Positions 1-11,277 of a DNA stretch of 64,000 bases are shown one piece after another (within the stretch, counting starts at the first letter, position 1; each line of letters starts with the position of its first letter). The notes under the pieces are model-generated. The model worked only from the letters and a program-made list of their open reading frames with translations, was not told where the DNA came from and made no database searches. Both the position numbers and the translations under genes were made by a program. Source of the DNA: Diabrotica undecimpunctata (lineage: Eukaryota > Arthropoda > Insecta > Coleoptera > Chrysomelidae). Where the stretch lies: assembly GCF_040954645.1 (NCBI RefSeq), contig NC_092812.1, forward strand, positions 3,100,001 through 3,164,000, in the 5' to 3' direction.

Positions 1-571
1 ATAATCAGGGATGTTTAAATCTCAGAATTATCATGGGATGGCACACAATATACTTGTCTGCGGAAGGACAAGATACGGTTGTATTCATCTCCTGGGATTC
101 CAGCTCGTAGGAATGATATTGGAGAAACTAGCTGATGTCCTATGTTTTTCAGAGATGCCTCTATTATTTTATTGGGTATTGAAGGACATATATTAGACAC
201 GATCTATCGTTTTCCTGATGCCATTAATCTTCTGACTGAAAGCATATGGTTTCCGATGGTAATAGTAGGATTATGGAAATGAGCTGCTCAACTGTTTTGT
301 TTAAATAAATACATATTCTGCTGTTTGAGATCCTTGAGGCGAAGGATATATTCCTTGGTCCGATAATATCTCCTATGGATTTAACGTAGTCATATAACTT
401 TCAGTCTTCTTCTGAATGGATCACTATGGCTTGCTCCTTATTTGGGTAGGAGCATTTCAGCGCTGATTTAACTGCTGCTGTATAAGAAATGGAAGGCTGT
501 GAGATGTTTGTTGAAGTAGATTGCTGTGACATGTTTGACGTTGTGGGATTATTTTCAGACGGTGAACTCAT
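1..571 (-). pseudogene. jockey-type non-LTR retrotransposon ORF1 remnant (window-truncated)
   Basis: Read from 571 down to 1 the minus strand gives a Ser/Thr-rich leader starting MSSPSENN, then segments in shifted frames that resemble the ORF1 (Gag-like, RNA-binding) protein of jockey-clade elements. The segments include SIGDIIGPRNISFASRI (about 405-340), IVSNICPSIPNKIIE and, closest to the window edge, SPISFLRAGI followed by RILSFRRQVY. In jockey ORF1 this block precedes the CCHC zinc knuckles, which would lie left of base 1. At least two frameshifts and a stop (TAA at 12-14) show it is dead. The start is the ATG whose complement is at 569-571. The segment points out of the window, so the ORF2 of this copy is not visible. 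Family assignment is by motif resemblance only. Confidence 0.6.
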
Positions 572-2050
572 ATTATTATTTAGGGTGCCCTTATAGTCGA
601 AAAGATCTTTTTAGTTTTGTCTTCTATTGGTGACTATTACGTTTAGCAACCAGTAATTAGTCATCGTAATTCTGGCTGCCTATTCGACGGGTAGTTGTTC
701 CAATAACAGGTTTATGTTTATAGTACCGTACTAATTATTGATAAGATGAACGATAATTCGTTTACTAAATGAAGTGTTGTGAATGTTTTTATGCCAGTAA
801 ATGTAAGTAAAATTAAATTTTACTCACCGAAATATTACTGGCAGGTGCACAATATAATAACTTTACTCCACTATGATTCTTGTCAATTAACATAAACTAT
901 TTCGCTATTTAGACAACAAAATATTGAAGAGGTTGTCCGATTCGAATATACACGTTCTAGCTCGATTAGGCCGGTCTTATCAAAATTTAAAAGATGTGGT
1001 TGAATTCATTAGTTAGTTTACCGTTGACAAAACTAGCTGTGTTCCATTATCCTTTCTCTTAAAACTTCTTCGTGTCGAAGCTATTAATCTTTTGGTTGAC
1101 CTATAAACCAACTGCAAATGTGTATTGCGTTATGTATGTTGGTCAAAACTCAAATGTTGCCCACTTAAGAATCTTTCATTCGGCCTACCCCTCTTCTCAG
1201 ATACATTTTTTGTGCTTTTCAAGGAATCGCACATTAGAATATGTATCCACATTTCTAATACTCAGGCCATGCCTCTACTCTATAAAACAGTACTGACCAA
1301 ACATACATAGTTTGGTCAACGACTTGATATTATTCTTTGTTTTAGTTCTAAACTGAGACCGATATTACGAAATAATGTTCTTAATTGGAAAAAAGGTTGG
1401 TAATTTATATAAGTTTGTTAACGCTGTGTCTTTGGCCTCCATTTATTTCAAGCTATGCACTTGGATGGAATTTGATTTTATCTTCGTTTATCTTCGTTTG
1501 ATCTTCCACGTTGTCAGATAGAATTAGATTGTACTTATCCTCTTCGTATCTATAGATATAAAGTAATTTCTTTTTTTTTATTCTATGTGGTTGGTCTTCC
1601 ATATATCATTCCTGTAATAATGACACTTCGGCAACAGGATGTATATTCCAAATAGTGCTTTTCTTGTCCAGAGTTAAATTTTAAAACCAAACTGTGTTTA
1701 TTCAAGATTTTTTTGGCATTTATGTCTGATTTTTCTACGAAGTATTCTTATACAATCTTAAAATCTGAAGGAAGTTGCTTATTAGGATAATTAATCGATA
1801 TTTTGATCTTACTAATATACCTATTCCATTTCTGTGATGTATCATCTGTACGTCTGTACTATCTGTACTATCAAACGTATTTTTTATAAAAATTCCTGAC
1901 GAACCTGACTGACCATCTGATTTTACTGATTCCCACATCAATTTTAATTCTTTTAAGTTCTTTTATTAGTGTCAAATTTTTTAGCTCCGAACAGACTTTT
2001 GTCATTTAAACTGTAGATTCTCAAATTAGATTTCTTTATCTGATGGTTTT
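572..2050. other. no gene recognised
   Basis: AT-rich sequence with only short open frames and no recognisable protein motif. The part next to 571 may be 5' untranslated sequence of the jockey-type ORF1 copy. I see no RNA gene or clear repeat here. Confidence 0.5.
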
Positions 2051-4515
2051 TTTGCAGCTTTATGGCTTGAATCCCATTTTACGAATGAGTCATATATTAG
2101 ATTTAGGGGTTATAAAACTTATCATACTACTCACCCTGATAATGAAGCCAAAGGGGGTAGTGCAGTAATAATCAAAGAAAATATTTTGCACTATCAGGAA
2201 ATGGGATACAGAACTAAAGAATTTCAGGCCACATCAGTAAAAATTAAATGTAAAAACTATGAGGTAATCGTCACAGCGGTTTACAGTCCGCCAAGACATG
2301 CCATCAAGAAAAATCAATATATAGAATACTTGAGCAGTCAAGGACATAGATTTATCCTTGGAGAAAATTTCAATGCAAAACATACGCATTGGAGGTCACT
2401 ACTGACTACCACCAAAGGAAAAGAATTTTTAGAAGCAATGAAATATATAAAATGCGACGCAATATCAACGGGAAAGCCAACATACTGGCCTACTGACACA
2501 AATAAAATCCCAGACCTTATCGACTTCTTTGTAGTCAGAAATATTTCAACAAATTTCATAGAGATAGAAAAGGCATTGGGTATGAACTCGGACCATTCTC
2601 CAATTATTCTCACACTTAGTGACACTGTCATCAAAAAAGAAAGCCCCCTAGACTTGTTAACAAAAATACTGGCTGGAAAAGTTTCCAGATAGACTTTGAA
2701 GAGAAGATTAACCTCTCAGTTCCATTAAGAACCATTGATCAACTAGAGGCAGAAGTAGAATTACTTAATAAAATGTACAACAAGCTGCTTGGAACAACAG
2801 CACGAACAGTGTCGAAATAATAAAAGGAAATAACTATCCGAAAGAAATCAGAGAAGTGGTAACCGAAAAAAGAAAACTGAGACGCAAGTGGCATCAGTCT
2901 AGAGCACCAGTTAATAAAACTAGATTAAATAATGCCACACAAAAATTAAAAAGAGAAATTCAAAAAATTAAAAACGAATCGGTTAGCATCCACCTAAGTG
3001 AACTATCAAATGATAGCGCTACTGATTATTCATTGTGAAAGGCCAATAGGTTTGCTGACCACCTAGAAAATACTTTTTAACCAAATGAAGGACAAGAAAT
3101 AATTAACTGGGAGCTCCCTGATCAAGATGAAATGGGGATTAACCCTGTAACTCCAAAAGAAGTATATTTGGAAATAAAAGAAAATGTAAATCTAAAAAAA
3201 GCTGCTGGATTTGATCTAATTACTGGGAAAGTGTTAAAGCAACTTCCAAGGAAAACTATAATAAAATTAACATATCTTATAAACGCTTCCTTTAGGCTGA
3301 GGTACGTACCAAAGTTATGGAAAGTGGCAGAAATTATAATAACACTAAAACCAGGAAAAACTCGACAAGAAGCTTCTTCATATAGGCTTATGTCACTGTT
3401 ACCTGTCATGTCTAAATTATACGAAAAATTACCCTTAAAGAGACTAAAACAGATTATAGAGGAAACAAATCTAATTCCTAATCATCAGTTTGGGTTTAGA
3501 GCAAGCCACTCAACGATAGATTAGGTGCATAGAATAACAGATATAGTAGAAAAAGCTCCAGAAGGAGGAAAAGTCTGTTTCGCAATTTTCCTCAATGTAG
3601 CGCAAGCTTTTGACAAAGTGTGGCATGACGGATTATCTCATAAAATGAGATGCTACTTACCAAAACAATATTGTAAACTACTAGCATCATATATATCTGA
3701 CAGATACTTTCGAGTTAAATATGAAGAAGCATACTCAGAATTGAGAGAAGTTAAAGCTGGAGTTCCTGGGGCCAGTGCTATACCTGCTCTATACCAGCGA
3801 TATGCCATCATTAGAACCTAACACAATTGCGACATTTGCAGACGACACATAAATTTTTAAAAGTCGGACAAAACCACGAGGAAGCAGCAACCATGCTACA
3901 GAACTCTGTTGAACAAATTAACATCTGGACCAGGCAATGGCGTATTAAATTGAATGAAACAAAATCTGTTCATGTCAATTTTACTAACAAAAAAGAACAA
4001 CATATCCCAGTTAGTGTAAATAGAAACCAAATACCTTATACAAATACTGCAAAATATTTGGGTATGACATTAGATTCCAAGCTACGTTGGAAAGCACATA
4101 TTAAGAAAAAAAAAGAGGAATTAGGAATTAAGTTCAGAAAGATGTACTGGTTGATGGGAAAAAAGCCACTCTGTCTACTTATAACAAATTGTTATTGTAT
4201 AAGCAAGTCCTTAAACCGATATGGACATATGAGATACAGCTATGGGGCTGTACAAAAGAAAGTAACATCCAAATTATACAACGATATCAGAATAAATTAT
4301 TAAGGAACATCGTTAACGCTCCATGGTACCTCAGAAACTGTGATCTTCATCGAGACCTCCAGATGGATACGGTTATCCAGACAATAAGTAAGTTTGCCGA
4401 GAGTCATGAACAAAGGCTCTCCAACCACGTGAATGTCGAGGCCATCAAACTCCTAGACAACGCCAACCAGATAAAAAGACTTAAGAGAACGAAGCCGTTT
4501 GAGTTAGTGCGTTAG
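2051..4515 (+). pseudogene. jockey-like ORF2: endonuclease plus reverse transcriptase, broken
   Basis: This would be the nuclear enzyme that nicks DNA and copies the element RNA at the nick. The apurinic-type endonuclease is read at 2,051-2,691: KGGSAVIIKE, then VTAVYSPPRH, the catalytic-loop block GENFNAKHTHW (normally GDFNAKH), and the C-terminal SDHSPIIL. The RT begins near 3,100: KKAAGFDLITGKVLKQLP, an SYR block, the motif A region FLNVAQAFDKVWH (the usual catalytic Asp after FL is Asn), and FADDT at about 3,834-3,848. The C-terminal region YLGMTLDSKLRWKAHI, WTYEIQLWG and KRLKRTKPFELV is readable to 4,505. The reading frame changes at least three times and has an amber stop at about 3,522, so it cannot encode an active enzyme. 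Jockey clade is the best guess; related clades (CR1, Loa) are possible. Confidence 0.75.
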
Positions 4516-4730
4516 TGCCTATAAGTAAGTGGAAGTGAAAAAGAAGAGCAAAGTGCGGCTAAAGTGAACACGATAGCTAGTAGTACTATAATGTATTATA
4601 GCATAAGGAATATTGCTAAATGTAACCTTAGATAAGTTTTTCGTAATATTTGTATGTAGAACTAACTTTCTTATTGATCAGAGCAATAATCATAAGATTC
4701 CTGTTGGAGTTTTATTAAATAAAAACAAAT
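2051..4730 (+). mobile_element. jockey-like non-LTR retrotransposon, 5'-truncated and decayed
   Basis: The element starts inside the endonuclease part of ORF2 (an ESHFTNES-like block at 2,069-2,092) and runs to the C-terminus at about 4,515. It then has a 3' untranslated tract ending in an A-rich stretch (attaaataaaaacaaa) near 4,730. ORF1 and the start of ORF2 are missing, as expected when target-primed reverse transcription stops early. No target-site duplication was identified. It is in opposite orientation to the ORF1 remnant at the left edge. Confidence 0.7.
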
Positions 4731-5697
4731 GTTTATGGCTTGAAAGGATTCGAGGTAATTGTGGTTATGTGTTTTTTGGCTTCTATTAAATATTGGACTC
4801 CGATTTCTATTATTAGGAAATAATTGTATTTGAAGTAATAATGTCATGGTGACTTTTCTGTGAAAGCCTGATCGTATTTAATATAGTAGTTTCCGATTAT
4901 CCTTGCCATTTATTAACCTTAATACTTTGTCACTTACCTACTCTTACTTAACTATTTCCTACTTAATTTAACCCAGACTGTAAGACTTGTACACACCTTT
5001 GAATAACACTTGGGTGTTACCATTCATTGGGACGAGGAGGATTAACTCGTGTAATCACGAGTCACTCCACCGCGCTTAAATGTTCCAGAACATCTTTATA
5101 GCACATGATGCGCTTGTGTCTATTTTTAACAAAGTGCTTGTCGTTTGGAAGTCCTGGGTAGAAGAACTCGAACACGATATCTCATCCCGATCAAAGTAGA
5201 TTATCGTGTCGCGCTTTTTTCCTGGTATCTCTGGTGACTTATTGACTGAAATTGCTTTCTCGTGGCTCAAGTCTCCGTTCTGGGCTATGCCCAGTTCGGC
5301 AAGATGGCTCTCGAAGATGTGGGCCTCTCGTGCCCGGGTTTAGGTTTTTGTGTTAACTTTTTTGGTGGTTTCGCCTTTTTTTAGTAGTTTTGTAAATTTT
5401 TTGAATTCCGGAGCCTTTTTTTGGGTTTTTTATAATTTTTTTTGAGAGATGTCTGAAAAAGAATACCATTGGTCATTGTAAAAACTGCCACTGCTATGTT
5501 CCGGGTTGTCTTCGGTTGATAGAGCTACGATTATCTAGACTTTATTATGTTGGTTAGGATTTGCTGTTTTGATCTTTTGTGCTTTCATCGATGGAACGCA
5601 TTATATCTTATTATCTCTTGCAGTATCGGGTTTGGGTAGTATCTCTAGCTTAGCAAACTTTGTTCTGGCTTTTTCTTCCATTGTGTCTGTCACCCTT
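4731..5697. other. intergenic; one unexplained minus-strand open frame
   Basis: No mobile-element motif was recognised. On the minus strand, about 5,332 down to 5,076 is open for roughly 85 codons. It contains REAHIFESHLAELGIAQNG and, further on, KKRDTIIYFDRDEISCSSSS, and its base composition is less AT-rich than its flanks. The N-terminal part vaguely recalls the linker between endonuclease and RT in non-LTR elements. It has no supporting neighbours, so I do not name it. Confidence 0.35.
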
Positions 5698-5990
5698 CAT
5701 CATCATCATCATCATCATTTAACCCGGATCTATCCACTGCTGGATATAGGTCTCCCTCAGTCTTTTCCATGTATTTCTGTTTTGTGCTGTTTGCATCCAA
5801 TTTTTGTCGATCCGTTTTATGTCATCAGACCATCTTGTTGGTGGACGACCTCTACTTCGATGTGCTTCTTGTCTCGGTCTCCACTGTATTATTCGCTGTC
5901 AACCTTACTTGTTTCTGAACAAGAAACGTCCAGAAACGTATCAGAGTTCAGTTACCGCTTCTCTGAGGCTGTCATTGTGTGCTACTTGCA
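5698..5990 (-). mobile_element. 3' end of an RTE-like retrotransposon with an (ATG)n tail
   Basis: Read 5,990 to 5,720 the minus strand ends in a block typical of the RTE-type RT C-terminus: QWRPRQEAHRSRGRPPTRW, SDDIKRIDKNWMQTAQNR, NTWKRLRETYIQQWIDPG, then a stop. Directly after the stop comes ATGATGATG... (the CAT repeat at 5,698-5,718 on the plus strand). Short tandem repeats as 3' tails are a known property of RTE elements. Upstream of about 5,870 the frame is interrupted by stops. Only the tail of the element remains; long plus-strand frames over this stretch are antisense shadows. Confidence 0.7.
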
Positions 5991-6455
5991 TCCTTTTTTT
6001 GTTTGATTTACTTTGTCCTTGTACGAAAGATTCATACGTTATTATTGGAAGTATGATGCTATTAATCAGTCTTATTTTAATTTTTAGTATTCATTTATTT
6101 CTTGTAAATAATATGAATGCTCTTATTGTTGCTCTGGCTATTGTTGTTTTCTTAACTTTTTAAACTTAACTATGTTTCTAAATCATTAGTTTTTTTCTTT
6201 TTCTTGTTAATATTAAACTGATTTTTAAAATTACGATTTATATATTTTAAAGTTTAAAATAGTCCTAAATGAAAAATTTTGACAAGGGTGCATAAAAACA
6301 AATTTGTTAAACATCTATACAAAATTTTTAACGACATTATTTTGCAATATAAAATTCAAAATTTGCTTGAAAACTTACTTCTAAAAAAGATATGAAAAAT
6401 ACAAAATTGTTACTGGGTATCTTTAAGTTGCCATATGTATCCAACAGCATATGTT
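5991..6455. other. no gene recognised
   Basis: AT-rich, low-complexity sequence. The left part may be decayed RTE-like sequence. Nothing else is recognisable. Confidence 0.4.
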
Positions 6456-6672
6456 AAATACAGTCGACGCTGCATACTGTATTTTATCTACGACAGTTAA
6501 GTAATGTCATGTTTAGTTTTTTATATTAACAAAATACAGTCGACATTGTATCCCATATTGTATCTACGACAATTAGGTAATGTCATGTTTAATCTTTATA
6601 TTAACAAAATACAGTTGACATTGCGAGTTGCATAATATATTTTATCTTCGGCAGTTGGGTAATGTATTTATA
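6456..6672. repeat. three tandem copies of a ~76-bp unit
   Basis: Units start with aaatacag at 6,456, 6,532 and 6,607. Each contains a cagt(c/t)gac block, a poorly conserved middle, tatct(a/t)cg(a/g)cagtt-like sequence and gtaatgt, ending in ttatattaac before the next unit. The first two units are closer to each other than to the third. This is a short minisatellite-like array with no coding potential. Confidence 0.8.
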
Positions 6673-6829
6673 TGATAATAAGCCGAAAACTTACCAACTT
6701 TTATGGTATATCATTCAGTGGATAGGAAAGCGATAGGCAAAATTGTGCAGTTAGATATAAATGGAATATTGAGAATTAATATAACAAATTTTAACTACAA
6801 TCTTTTTATATAATATATAAATAGTACAA

Positions 6830-6973
6830 TTATACATCTGTGTTGTAATACAGGAGCTCTTCCGCTTTTTCTTCTTCTTCTTCTGAGAGCGTTTTAAGAC
6901 TGTCTACAAGTATATTTGAATCGGTTGTTTCGATAATTTTGTTCAATTTCTCGTTGCTGTTGACCGTTTTCAT
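6830..6973 (-). CDS. small candidate exon or ORF, unidentified
   Basis: The minus strand from 6,973 reads MKTVNSNEKLNKIIETTD, then NILVDSLKTLSEEEEEKAEE and LLYYNTDV before a stop (47 residues). The start lies directly after cccattttcag, which would serve as a splice acceptor, so the frame could be a terminal exon rather than a complete gene. It has a run of Glu encoded by GAA repeats. Its first bases lie inside the duplicated repeat block described at 6,963-8,215, which weakens the case. No family is recognised. Confidence 0.25.
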   Translation of the reverse strand: MKTVNSNEKLNKIIETTDSNILVDSLKTLSEEEEEKAEELLYYNTDV

Positions 6974-8215
6974 CTGAAAATGGGTTCTGTTCAATCTTTA
7001 GCCGTGCCTTGTCAAATGTTGTGTTGATTTCCAAATATTGTCTTGAAGATGGTCTTCTTCTCTGCGCTTCACCGTTTTCATTTGAACTTGGGCTATGTTT
7101 ATTCTACCGTGTCTTGTGAGTTGTTGTGTTGCTTTATGCAGATTGTAGGGATTGTAGGGATGAGGTAGCTGGTTCGATGATTTAAAAGTAAATATTTGAA
7201 AAATTATAGTCTCACCTTTCTACATTAGGTAGATAAAAAATAAATATAAACCTGGAAGGACCAGCGACCAATAGGTCGCAAAATTGCGGATTAGAATAAT
7301 GTAGTAAATAGTAAAGTTAAAAATATAATAATTAAAATAAGAATTCCGGTAGAAATATTTTTATTGTATTATATACACAGATAAATAGCAGTATCGGAAT
7401 TGCCAACAAATCACCTTTTTGAAAGATAATAAAAAACAAATGTTCCTTAAATTTACAACTGTTCCGCTTAATTGTTCTTAAAACTAATTAAATGCAATTT
7501 ATAGAGCAAAAAAGTTTATAGTTTGTTGTATAACCGGCAACCCTGTAATTTGTCGGACCAGCATTTATGAAATGTTGTCACAAAAACTGTCGATTTTCTT
7601 CTGTATGAAAGAATAATTTTAGGTACTTACATATTAGATGCACTAACACTGAATTTAATATAGTTAACTATTTAATAAAATAAGTTACCTATACTTAAAA
7701 TCTGCTTCTATTAGAGGAGCGTGAGAAGAACTACCTATTACTTGCTTCTATTTGAGAAGCTAAAAAGGAAGTATGACTTGCGTGCTTTTATTTGAGAAGG
7801 CAAAAAAGAGTTTAAATCTGAAAATCTCACAGGCTCAGAAGATACAATACAGCAGAAGGCATGCCATCCTGATCGTTTGTCTTTAAATTAGTGACATATA
7901 TTAGTAAGAATAATTTAATTATTATCGTTTATTTATTAAACAGACTATTGTAGAAAATACAATTAATTTTCTACACAAATAATGTTTTAAAGCTTGCCTT
8001 CTTCTTTTAACGTTACCGTTTTTACACTTATTCACAGGGTTCAGTTTAGTTTTTCACCTTGCCTTGTCAGTTGTTCTGTTGTTCTTCAATTAATGTCTTG
8101 AATATGGTCTTCTTCTTTTCGCTTCACCGTTTTCACTCTCATCTACGGGACTGTGTTTAGTCTTTAGCTGCTCCTTGTCTTTGTTCGACGGATAATGTTT
8201 ATTATTAGAAGATGG
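6963..8215 (-). repeat. duplicated two-unit repeat block (6,963-7,140 and 8,011-8,215)
   Basis: On the plus strand four related units begin with accgtttt: at about 6,963, 7,071, 8,014 and 8,127. Units 1 and 3 share gccttgtca then tgtcttgaa(g/t)atggtcttcttct before the next unit; units 2 and 4 share the start and a tgtttattct/tgtttagtct block. The arrangement looks like a two-unit block duplicated about 1.05 kb apart and then diverged. No protein or RNA product is evident. Confidence 0.6.
7700..7812 (+). repeat. three imperfect ~40-bp tandem units
   Basis: Copies start at about 7,703, 7,743 and 7,780 with tgctt(c/t)tatt(t/a)gag(a/g)ag and continue with gcaaaaaag-like sequence. They are short, diverged and noncoding. 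Confidence 0.55.
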
Positions 8216-8729
8216 TTTTCTTTTTTCTGCTTCCATCAACATACATGGGTTTGATGATTTTATTGAACTTTTCTGTGAATGCTGATTATCTCAAATATCC
8301 GCGGTAATCTCGATGAATACCTAAGACTTCTAATATTTTTTTATGATTAATGCTATAGTTTGGAGAAAAGACTAGAGGGTTCTTGTAAAATAGTAAATTA
8401 TATAGGCCATGAATACTTGATCTACTTGATACTGATATCTACTTGATAACGTTTAAGTTTGATCTGATTCTATAACTAAATGTAAAGTAAATTATGTTAT
8501 TTAATACTAATCTACGTTAGAGTATTTTTTTAATATATAAAAAAACCTAAATACTCATTCTCATCTCATCACAAAATACGAGTAGTAACTGGAATCCTAC
8601 CATTAAGTAATTTATTCTCGGTAATAAATATATTTAATAAATGATTGTAGAAAACTCTGATTTCACTAGAGGAATATTGTGAAAATATAACTCTTAAAAA
8701 ATTATTAAATTGTTTTTATTTGCTTTCAG

Positions 8730-8841
8730 CATGACTATTCAACACTTCATCAACTATTATCAGAAAGTGCCATCTCACTGCACATCCTAATGAACAGTCA
8801 TTTCGCTATGCAAAAGGAAAAAGGAATCAAAATTCCATTTG
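8730..8841 (+). CDS. candidate internal exon of a host gene
   Basis: The sequence tgctttcag ends at 8,729 as a splice acceptor with a T-rich tract, and gtgagtatg begins at 8,842 as a strong donor. Between them 112 bp are open in frame 1, reading HDYSTLHQLLSESAISLHI, then LMNSHFAMQKEKGIKIPF and one base of the next codon (phase 0 in, phase 1 out). The exon is clearly less AT-rich than its surroundings and resembles no mobile-element domain I know. It is probably an internal exon of a plus-strand host gene whose other exons lie outside the window or were not recognised. I cannot name the gene. Confidence 0.55.
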
Positions 8842-9255
8842 GTGAGTATGTCATTTAAGTTTTTTTTCGTTTTATTGTTGGCTAATAATTATTCCCAGAC
8901 TTTTATATTAAGCGACTGTGTACGATAAAAATGTAAGCTGGTTTATATAAAAGCTAAATGAAAATTTAGTGCTGGGATGCAACATTATCATTTATAATTA
9001 TTCATGACAAGAATTTAAAATTTTAAACATACGAATAATTTACGGGCTAAAATATTAATCATGATTTGACTAATTGCCGCTTAATATACTTGCTCAGTAG
9101 ATATAAAAGTTTATTCTATAAATAATAAAGCATTGGTGAATACACAGTCTAAGTATTTAATAAAAATTTATATTTATATTTCTAATTTATGTTAATAAAA
9201 CTCTAACAGAAGATCGGAATATATGGGAAGGGAACTTACCATATACTATATATAC

Positions 9256-9368
<113 letters not shown>

Positions 9369-9579
9369 CTAAAATAAATCTAAAATAAAGGTAAAAAATA
9401 TCGGCATAGCATGCAACAAAGAAAAAAATATAATAAAATATATGTATAAGATGGAAGGCAACCGTATATTGGTCGTCTTCAGTACGGTGCAGCCAAGTTA
9501 GAAAAGGAGCATATTAACTTGGGAAATGATCACTTTTACCTTTACCTTTACTTTACTATTAACTCGCATTAACTTTTTT

Positions 9580-9581
<2 letters not shown>

Positions 9582-9668
<87 letters not shown>

Positions 9669-9691
9669 TTATATACGTATATATATATACA
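9582..9691. repeat. (TA)n microsatellite
   Basis: Pure TA to about 9,665 and interrupted TA/TATACGTA to 9,691. It abuts the left end of the mariner-family element, which uses TA target sites. Confidence 0.95.
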
Positions 9692-10862
9692 TAAAGGGTG
9701 ATTAATTTAGAGGTACAACAAGAAAAAACAATGAAATAAATTAATTTTATTTGAAAATATTTATTATCATACAAAAGTAACCTTCTTTACAATTACTTCT
9801 TAAAGATAATTTTTTTTTAATGTTGGCCATGACTACGATTAAGTTGGTTAATTCTGAATTTCCAATTCTCGATGACTTGTTCCATTATTTCGATTGGTAT
9901 TTCAGCAGACTCGAGTAATATTGGCTTCCAATGCCTCAATCGTATCTGGTTTATTCATGCAGACTTTGGACTTTAGGTAGCCCCAAAAGAAAGAGTCTAG
10001 AGGTGAGATGTCACAGGATCTAGGTGGCCAATTCACTGGTCCAAAGCGTGAAATAATTTGTTCATTGAATCGTTCTCGCAGTAAAGCCGTGCTTTTATGG
10101 GCTGTAAGGCAAGTGGCGCCATCTTGTTGAAATCAAATGTCGCCGAGACCACGAACTTCAATTTCAGGTACCAAATAGTTCGTTATGGCACGATATCGGT
10201 CTCCATTCACAGTAACATTCTGACCGGCCTCTGTTTTAAAGAAATATGGACCAACAATTCCACCAGCCCATAAACCACACCAAACAGTTGTTTTTTCAGG
10301 GTGTAATAGCAACTTTTGAACCTCTTTGGGTTGTTCATCACCCCAAATACAGGCATTTTGTTTATTAACGTACCCATTAAGCCAAAAATGGGCTTCATCT
10401 GAAAACAAAATTTTTCTCGATATCAGTGGATCTTCTGAAAGCTTATAAAGAGCCCATCGACTGAACCTGTGACGACTCGGAGGGTCGGTCGGCTTCAGCT
10501 CTCGCACTAATTGAATTTTGTATGCTTTTAAACCAAGATCCTTACGTAAAATACGCCACGTTGTTGCATATGACAAGCCAAGCTACTGAGAACGGTGACG
10601 AATCGATTCTTCATTATTGTCGAAAACACTATCCGTTACCGCCGCTATATTTTCTTCAGTACATGCTGAATGTGGTCTATTTGGCCGCGTGTTATCCAAT
10701 AATAAAAACTGGGTTTCAAACTTACTAATCGTAAAACGAATTGTACTGTTACCATAGATGGTGACGTGTCGTATGACTCAGAACGGTAAACATGTTTATC
10801 ACTAATATGCTTATTTATTCGAGTATTTTCTACGTAATGCCTACCTGACAACACCCTTTGTT
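9692..10862 (-). mobile_element. mariner-family DNA transposon, DD41D type, inactive
   Basis: The unit holds one broken transposase on the minus strand. Possible terminal inverted repeats share only the octamer AAAGGGTG (left at about 9,695, right as CACCCTTT at about 10,852), so the ends are tentative. It lies between a (TA)n array and the start of the gypsy-like remnant. Confidence 0.6.
9830..10748 (-). pseudogene. mariner-type transposase, DD41D, with stop codons
   Basis: A cut-and-paste transposase acting on TIRs. Read from 10,748 down: TISKFETQF and TRPNRPHSACTEENIAAV (the linker before the second helix-turn-helix), then an in-frame stop at about 10,586, then LGLSYATTWRILRKDLGLKA. The catalytic core follows: ILFSDEAHFWLNGYVNKQ with the first Asp, an in-frame TGA where GDIWFQQDG is expected, FQQDGATC with the second Asp, and WPPRSCDISPLDSFFWGYLK with the third Asp. 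Counting residues between the second and third Asp gives 41, which matches the DD41D (rosa-type) subgroup rather than the 34 of mariner proper. A stop at about 9,916 interrupts the C-terminus. At least three stops make it non-functional. Confidence 0.75.
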
Positions 10863-10863
10863 A

Positions 10864-11234
10864 TAAAAGCAACAGTTCGAAACTTCTGGAGACGAGTCGA
10901 AGGGAAATCGAGTTTGCCGTTACCGTTTTCACCGCTCAGTCTGGTTGAGAGGATTGTCGACTTTTCGAGATAATGGCAGTTTATGTATATAAATGAAACA
11001 TTTTATATGGATGAACGGTTAGTTTTGAAGATTCGCGGTCGCGATTTAATTGTAGCGTTCGGATACATAAATTATGTAATTATTAACCAAATAAATTGTT
11101 GATATAAATTATCGTGCTTTTTAATAAATTAGAATTAATTAAAGAACAATATAATAAATTAGTAAAGAATTAATAAAGAAAATATAAATAATTATAAATT
11201 AAATAAAGACATAACAGTTAAATAAAATCATAAC
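10864..11234 (+). repeat. probable 5' LTR (partial or degenerate) of a gypsy-like element
   Basis: The tract lies directly upstream of a primer-binding-site-like TGGTGTCAGAA at 11,236. It contains a TATA-like tgtatataaatga at about 10,983. No second LTR is present, so the boundaries cannot be confirmed by comparison and the left end is a guess. Confidence 0.4.
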
Positions 11235-11235
11235 A

Positions 11236-11252
11236 AATGGTGTCAGAATAGT
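11236..11252 (+). promoter_or_regulatory. candidate tRNA primer binding site
   Basis: tggtgtcagaatagtgg follows the end of the presumed 5' LTR by one or two bases and precedes gag by about 25 bp. This is the position and TGG start expected for minus-strand DNA priming in Ty3/gypsy elements. Confidence 0.45.
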
Positions 11253-11277
11253 GGAATACATAAAATAAATTGCGAAA

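Noticed and set aside
5569..6163. Long plus-strand frames rich in Leu, Ser and Phe
   Set aside because: They are the antisense of the RTE-like C-terminus; the minus strand reads the conserved GRPPTRW and DDIKRI blocks.
6456..6672. CRISPR-like array
   Set aside because: The repeats are long, directly adjacent and diverged, without unique spacers, in a eukaryotic context.
9470..9495. CTGAAGACGACC on the minus strand as a hammerhead core
   Set aside because: The GAAA element is missing after the possible stem.
9559..9774. Open frames made of Tyr/Ile repeats, here and at 16,283, 18,693, 27,514, 42,973 and 52,004
   Set aside because: They are translations of (TA)n arrays and carry no protein signal.
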